From Salmonirosea sp038204185 (GTDB taxonomy: Bacteria > Bacteroidota > Bacteroidia > Cytophagales > Spirosomataceae), in NCBI GenBank assembly GCA_038204185.1, contig JBBRDE010000086.1:1-18919 (forward strand): DNA of 18,919 nucleotides, written 5' to 3'. Positions 16,747 through 18,919 of the stretch are shown here, piece after piece (position 1 is the stretch's first letter; every line of letters begins with the position of its first letter). The notes under the pieces are model-generated. The model ran no database searches, had not been told where the DNA came from, and saw nothing but the letters and a program-made list of their open reading frames with translations. The position numbers and the translations under genes were made by a program.

Positions 16747-17271
16747 TCAGGGAGCCAGATTATAGGCTTTTCTAACGGCTTCATAATTTTTGTAATCAAC
16801 ATCGGCGTTGAGACGTGCATTGACTGCGGGCACGACTACGATTCGCAAATTAGTAAAAAAGCGCTTTTTAGGGGTAGCATCGCGTTGGAACAACAAGAAT
16901 GTAAGTTCAAGTTTTTCTACACCGTAAGCAAACGTATAATTGGATACCTCCGTCCCAAAAGGTACGATTCCCGGCAACGGAAACCAAAAATTTCCACTTT
17001 TCGCATACACCAGCACCACACCTTTCTCAATACTACTGGCGATATCCTGCGTAAGAGTTAAGCCAAATGCGGTGCTTCCATCGGCTCGTGTAGAAAGCGT
17101 GTCGGTAGAGAACTGAAAAGCTCCGGCGGCATCTCCCGCTTTTCCGGGATCCCCTTTCGGTCCGGCTGCACCCTGAGGCCCCTCAGGACCAATGTCGCCT
17201 TTTAGTTTGTCACAGGAGGACAAAAGAGGAAGAATCCCTACAAGGCAAAGGAAAAGTAGTTTGCGAATCAT
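16747..17271 (-). CDS. Small lipoprotein with collagen-like GXY triplets, unknown function
   Basis: The 174-residue protein has a lipoprotein signal (MIRKLLFLCLVGILPLLSSC) with Cys20 as the lipid-bearing residue. Residues 25-48 form eight GXY triplets, among them GPE GPQ, GPK and GDP, a short collagen-like stalk. The remaining part (about 50-174) is a beta-rich domain I do not recognise, containing VLVYAKSGNFWFPLPGIVPF and KRFFTNLRIVVVPA. Short collagen-like lipoproteins of this shape are common in Bacteroidota and usually annotated as hypothetical. It is probably exposed on a membrane surface, but neither side nor role can be told from sequence. The gene stands alone: a tRNA unit with its own terminator lies upstream and a hairpin downstream. 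The 190 bases upstream are AT-rich. Confidence 0.8.
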   Translation of the reverse strand: MIRKLLFLCLVGILPLLSSCDKLKGDIGPEGPQGAAGPKGDPGKAGDAAGAFQFSTDTLSTRADGSTAFGLTLTQDIASSIEKGVVLVYAKSGNFWFPLPGIVPFGTEVSNYTFAYGVEKLELTFLLFQRDATPKKRFFTNLRIVVVPAVNARLNADVDYKNYEAVRKAYNLAP

Positions 17272-17450
17272 AAGACAGAGGTTTAGGTAAATGAATAGTA
17301 GCTCGATAAAAATTTTACCAATATAGGAAAAACCGGTCTGGGAGGGTATATTAAGATTTGGAAAATTGAAGTTAAGTAGACTTTTTTTAAGGAATCATTC
17401 CAAAAATCCCGGCTTTCCCTAAGTAGAGCAAATATAGAATTATCAGCATA

Positions 17451-17486
17451 TAAATAAAAAACCCTGTGAATTCTTGATTCACAGGG
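17451..17486 (-). terminator. Rho-independent terminator after tRNA-Ser
   Basis: CCCTGTGAAT (17462-17471) pairs exactly with ATTCACAGGG (17477-17486) around a five-base loop. On the minus strand the stem is followed directly by TTTTTTATTT, the classic U-tract. It begins 7 bases past the tRNA 3' end, so it ends the tRNA transcript. Confidence 0.9.
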
Positions 17487-17493
17487 CTAAATG

Positions 17494-17580
<87 letters not shown>

Positions 17581-17598
17581 GTATGGGGGAAGCGGGTG

Positions 17599-17629
17599 CA
17601 AAGATAGTCGAATACCGCTTTTATTCAAA
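17599..17629 (-). promoter_or_regulatory. Bacteroidota-type promoter of tRNA-Ser
   Basis: On the minus strand, TTTG (17629-17626) is followed after exactly 19 bases by TATCTTTG (17606-17599), a full match to the Bacteroidota primary-sigma consensus -33 TTTG and -7 TAnnTTTG. Transcription would start about 12-14 bases before the tRNA 5' end. The -33 element lies inside the last codons of the asparaginase gene, so promoter and coding sequence overlap. Confidence 0.85.
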
Positions 17630-18700
17630 TGAACTGCTCATTTCTCCGCGCAAAGGTGTGGTTAGTAACTTTCTGCAAACTGCCGGATCGTGACTTAGGC
17701 CAAATACAAACATGAGTTTGGTGATCGCCGCTTCGGCGGTGCAGTCCGTGCCACTCAGTACACCCAGTTGCGCCAGGGCGGTGCTGGTTTTGTATTGTCC
17801 TTGCGTCACCCGTCCCCCGTCACATTGTGAAACATTGAAAATCAGCAGCCCGCGTTCAATGGCTTGTCTGATTTCTTCCAGAAACCAGGGAAACGTGGGA
17901 GCATTGCCCGCACCAAAAGTTTCGAGTACTACGCCTTTCAAACCGGGAATTTGCAGAATACCACTTACCACGTCCGGGGTAATGCCCGGAAAAATTTTTA
18001 GAAACGTGACGTGCGGATTTAACTTGGTATGGAGAAGAAGTTTTTTTTGGGGATTGTAGGGAGCCAGGTAAGGAAAATTATATTCAATTCTCACACCCGC
18101 ATTGGCTAGTGCCGGATAATTTTCTGATTGAAACGCATTAAAATCCGAACTCTCTTTTTTCTTAGCCCGGTTGCCGCGAAGCAATAGGGAATTAAAGTAG
18201 ATGCAGACCTCGGCTACAATCGGCTGATTTTGGACATTTGTAGCGGCTGCTATTTCAAGGGCCGTGATAAAATTCTCCCGGGCATCGGACCGGGCGATCC
18301 CGATGGGCAGTTGCGCGCCCGTTAAAATCACGGGCTTATTCAGACCATCCAGCAAAAAACTCAGCGCCGAAGCGGTATAAGCCATCGTATCCGTTCCGTG
18401 CAGAATCACGAAACTATCGTAAGCTTCGTATTCATCACGGATAATCTGCCCCAGCGTAACCCACAGCTCGGGTGTCATATTGGACGAGTCAATGGGTTCG
18501 GGAAGAGTCAGGAATGTGATCTCGAAGTCTAGCCGACGAACCTCGGGCACGCGTTCGATGATGTGTTCGAACTCAAAGGGTACCAACTGCTTACCCTTGT
18601 TTTCGTACACCATCCCCAGGGTACCCCCCGTGTATATGACCAGCACAGAAGCGCGGGGCGGCTCGGGCGAAATGGGATTGATACGAACGGTTTTATACAT
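17621..18700 (-). CDS. ansA: Type I (cytoplasmic) L-asparaginase
   Basis: The 359-residue enzyme hydrolyses L-asparagine to aspartate and ammonia. The first active-site motif is VIYTGGTLGM with nucleophile Thr24; the second is ILHGTDTMAYTASALSFLL with Thr102 and Asp103. There is no signal peptide, which points to the cytoplasmic AnsA type rather than the secreted high-affinity AnsB type; length is also typical of the former. The gene starts 23 bases after the TatD-family stop codon on the same strand, so the two are probably one transcript, an order seen in other Bacteroidota. Its 3' end overlaps the -33 element of the tRNA-Ser promoter. No in-gene oddity is visible. Confidence 0.93.
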   Translation of the reverse strand: MYKTVRINPISPEPPRASVLVIYTGGTLGMVYENKGKQLVPFEFEHIIERVPEVRRLDFEITFLTLPEPIDSSNMTPELWVTLGQIIRDEYEAYDSFVILHGTDTMAYTASALSFLLDGLNKPVILTGAQLPIGIARSDARENFITALEIAAATNVQNQPIVAEVCIYFNSLLLRGNRAKKKESSDFNAFQSENYPALANAGVRIEYNFPYLAPYNPQKKLLLHTKLNPHVTFLKIFPGITPDVVSGILQIPGLKGVVLETFGAGNAPTFPWFLEEIRQAIERGLLIFNVSQCDGGRVTQGQYKTSTALAQLGVLSGTDCTAEAAITKLMFVFGLSHDPAVCRKLLTTPLRGEMSSSFE

Positions 18701-18723
18701 AAAAGCTTGTAAGACTGAAAATA

Positions 18724-18919
18724 TCAGAGGCTAGTTTGAAGCAGCAACGATTGCGCGTTTTGGGTAGTTTGAGCCATGACCTCTTCCTTCGAACATTGCA
18801 TCAGGTCGCCCACCCGCTGCGCTACCAAATCGAGGTAATTAGGTTCATTGCGCTTGCCACGGTGGGGGGTAGGTGCAAGATAGGGGCTATCGGTTTCCAG
18901 AACGATATGCATCGGGTCG
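18724..18919 (-). CDS. tatD: TatD-family metal-dependent hydrolase, C-terminal part (partial)
   Basis: The frame is open to the window edge and ends at the stop codon at 18724-18726, giving about 64 C-terminal residues. It begins with DPMHIVLETDSPYLAPTPHR and continues GKRNEPNYL, the conserved TatD C-terminal signature; the aspartate in ETDSPYL is a metal ligand. TatD proteins are TIM-barrel deoxyribonucleases with proposed roles in DNA repair and quality control. The N-terminal metal-binding HxH motif is outside the window. Asparaginase follows after 23 bases. An internal Met at 18910-18912 is not the start. Confidence 0.9.
   Translation of the reverse strand, partial: DPMHIVLETDSPYLAPTPHRGKRNEPNYLDLVAQRVGDLMQCSKEEVMAQTTQNAQSLLLQTSL

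Noticed and set aside
17429..17459. Possible promoter of the collagen-like lipoprotein gene: TATATTTG at 17436-17429 on the minus strand
   Set aside because: The -7 box fits TAnnTTTG, but the -33 position holds only TTTT within the tRNA terminator U-tract, and the 5' leader would be about 150 bases. Chance matches are likely in such AT-rich sequence, so it is not listed as a feature.

Overview
The window looks like the chromosome of a Bacteroidota bacterium, probably of the order Cytophagales (Spirosoma/Dyadobacter-like). The evidence is a SusC/SusD outer-membrane pair, lipoprotein signals of the Bacteroidota style, a tRNA promoter with the Bacteroidota -33/-7 signature (TTTG, 19 bases, TATCTTTG), and a topoisomerase IV subunit A of the Bacteroidota type. 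Genus-level placement is inference. Base composition is near 50% GC. All gaps between genes are shorter than 300 bases.

Left edge (1 to about 145): the 3' end of an IS256-family transposase and the right end of its insertion sequence. Region 286-6523: a small polysaccharide-utilisation-like operon on the minus strand, transcribed SusC, then SusD, then an S1 sulfatase, and closed by a 23-bp perfect hairpin. It suggests uptake and desulfation of a sulfated glycan, but no glycoside hydrolase lies inside the window. Divergent from it is a lone PotA/FbpC-type ABC ATPase (6734-7735) with no permease or binding protein beside it.

Region 7761-13868: minus-strand housekeeping genes. DoxX-like membrane protein, a COG2509 FAD-dependent protein and a CoA-type NUDIX hydrolase run head to tail. 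After a 127-base gap come topoisomerase IV subunit A and a SanA/DUF218 membrane protein. The topoisomerase ends in QLGLF, which matches the sliding-clamp-binding pentapeptide.

Region 13939-16632: a plus-strand glutaryl-CoA dehydrogenase faces a minus-strand regulator. The regulator has an N-terminal HTH and a C-terminal domain with a cysteine cluster resembling the RamB/PrpR acyl-CoA-responsive regulators. The two stop codons are 36 bases apart, which suggests a metabolic link.

Region 16747-18919: a small lipoprotein with collagen-like GXY triplets, tRNA-Ser(GGA) with its own promoter and terminator, type I asparaginase, and the 3' end of a TatD-family nuclease.

Across the window the palindrome GGTACC occurs about 30 times, against roughly 5 expected, always inside genes and in two of the three reading frames. 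This is the most distinctive sequence-level signal. I see no CRISPR array, phage module, toxin-antitoxin pair or defence island.
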